A stretch of DNA of 64,000 nt from Oasisia sp. SBJ-2009 (taxonomy: Eukaryota; Annelida; Polychaeta; Sabellida; Siboglinidae), in assembly GCA_964017155.1 (NCBI GenBank), contig OZ024861.1:14520412-14584411 (forward strand), in the 5' to 3' direction. The position numbers and the translations under genes are program-made. The notes under the pieces were generated by a model. That model was not told where the DNA came from and did no database searches. It saw only the letters and a list, made by a program, of their open reading frames with translations. Shown here piece after piece: positions 62,952 through 64,000 of this stretch. Position 1 is the stretch's first letter, and every line of letters begins with the position of its first letter.

Positions 62952-64000
62952 TGTATCTTCACCGGGCGCAGACACCTGAGAAAAAACAATAAACCAGCGT
63001 TACAATGTGCACGGTGTCTAACAAAATTGAAAACAGCAGGCTCAGTGCTTACATATGCCCACATTCCTTCACCCCACTGGCGTCAAAGACGCAAATCCCA
63101 CCGCGATGCGGTCGAGATTACACTAAAGAAACTGGCATCTGTCGCCAGCATTCGGCTGCGCGACACAGTAATGGCGGCAAACCGGAAGACGCGCCACAAC
63201 AATACCGTGACGTCACGACGATACGGCAGACGCGCCATTTTCGTTCCCGGCGACGTCAAATTTCAAGATGGCGACGCCTTTGATCTAAGCATAATGGGGG
63301 GGGGGGGGGGGAGGCGCTTTCTTCCACTTTTACTTCGTTCTTTCAATGTTTTACTTGCGCTAGCCTATTTCGCAATAAGGTACACACACATAGGACTACA
63401 GTTGTGTTATGGTACGACGGCCAGTGCGACATTCGGGTACTTTTTATGCACGATGCAAGTCAATGTGCGTGGGGTATAACACCGATTAGATTCAACAATG
63501 TCAGACTCTCTGCATTGAGTTTTAGACCAAATATATCAGGCCTGCTGCGTCCGCGCGTATTAAAACCACTACACTACCCTACCCGCGCCTCTCGTAATGC
63601 AGTTTCAAACCTAGGAGCAATTGAGGTTGGCTTGCATTCTGCGCATGTGCCTAATTCTTGTCGGAAATGGAACAGAATATTCATATGCTTGTTCTCATTC
63701 ACAGTACACTGTATATGGTGCATACCACTCTTCGATGAGTTGTCTCAAAGTCTCAAGCAGCTTTCCACCTATGCCTAGGCAAATAGACGTTTGGACAGTA
63801 TCTAATTTAACATTCGTACTGCTGAGCTTCAAACTACTACACTCAACGACAGAAGTTCCCTTCATTGTGTTGGCAATCTACTCTCTGCGATCTGGAACTC
63901 TAAAACGTGTTAACGGAGACGCCACGAGGGCTGTATGCAGGCTGCGCAAAGATGTATCTGAAGCATTATATGCCATTCCATGCGATAAAAGACGTTCGTT
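62952..64000 (+). repeat. Unit 29, partial (G16)
   Basis: First 1,049 bp of a unit cut by the window end. Poly-G is 63296-63311 (16 G). A private G is seen at 63687, and the base at the position-1000 site is G. Confidence 0.95.

Larger units (their letters stand above)
1..64000 (+). repeat. Macrosatellite: head-to-tail tandem array of ~2.25 kb units
   Basis: The same sequence recurs with a period of 2,245 to 2,252 bp (one unit 2,260 bp) from the first base to the last, always in the same orientation. I phase units at the window start (motif TGTATCTTCACCGGGCGC), giving 28 full units and a partial 29th. Differences between units are a few substitutions, a variable poly-G tract and rare small indels. 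Neither array end is in the window, so total copy number is unknown. No transposase, reverse transcriptase, terminal inverted repeats or rRNA were seen. The unit is long for a classical satellite and in the range usually called macrosatellite. I do not recognise it. Confidence 0.97.

Noticed and set aside
1..64000. CRISPR array, integron or bacterial repeat region
   Set aside because: Repeats are 2.25 kb and directly abutting, with no short repeat and spacer pattern. No bacterial genes are present.
1..64000. Tandem rDNA, 5S, histone or snRNA gene cluster
   Set aside because: No rRNA, histone or U-snRNA sequence was recognised on either strand. The short GTGCTTGCT resemblance to U6 at about 1726 does not extend.
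1..64000. Transposon or viral concatemer
   Set aside because: No polymerase, integrase, transposase or capsid-like frame, no terminal repeats and no target-site duplications at unit junctions.

Overview
The whole 64 kb window is one head-to-tail tandem array of a unit of about 2,248 bp: 28 complete units and a partial 29th (1,049 bp). No unique flanking DNA, rRNA, tRNA, CRISPR or recognisable protein gene is present. Units are near-identical by eye: a few private substitutions each, rare 1-bp indels, one 10-bp insertion, and a poly-G tract of 9 to 16 G that explains nearly all length variation (unit length = 2,236 + number of G, with 1-bp exceptions in units 6, 16 and 22 and +9 in unit 28). 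By size and organisation this is a macrosatellite. I do not recognise the unit.

The window looks like nuclear DNA of a eukaryote. There are no dense long ORFs or bacterial gene layouts, the composition is intermediate, and there are metazoan-type promoter motifs: a full CRE palindrome, three YY1/Pho-type GCCAT cores, an ETS-type CCGGAAG, an E-box, TATATAAA and AATAAA hexamers. CpG is not depleted, which argues against a methylated vertebrate genome and favours an invertebrate, but this is weak inference and no taxon can be named.

Layout of a unit, using unit-1 coordinates: 1-53 leader with an AATAAA; 120-340 CpG-rich promoter-like block; 345-357 poly-G; 358-390 pyrimidine-rich stretch; 391-1200 unassigned sequence; 1201-1211 a splice-acceptor-like site; 1259-1465 a small hydrophobic ORF; 1555-1560 AATAAA with a T/GT-rich stretch about 30 nt downstream; 1600-2110 unassigned AT-richer sequence; 2119-2126 TATA-like box; 2240-2245 E-box just before the next unit. 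The signals would suit a + strand transcript from each unit. The reading frames are broken or shifted freely between copies, so a non-coding product, or none, is likelier than a protein.

The most informative structure is in the variant order. Shared markers show nested higher-order repeats. Units 1-3 and 4-6 look like copies of a trimer. Units 8-13 alternate as dimers. The run of units 3-13 (about 24.7 kb) recurs in the same order as units 14-22 (about 20.2 kb), with counterparts of unit 4 and of unit 8 (or 7) absent. Units 23-26 show another dimer-like pattern. Poly-G length changes faster than point sites between these paired copies. The array has therefore grown by recent multi-unit duplication and loss.
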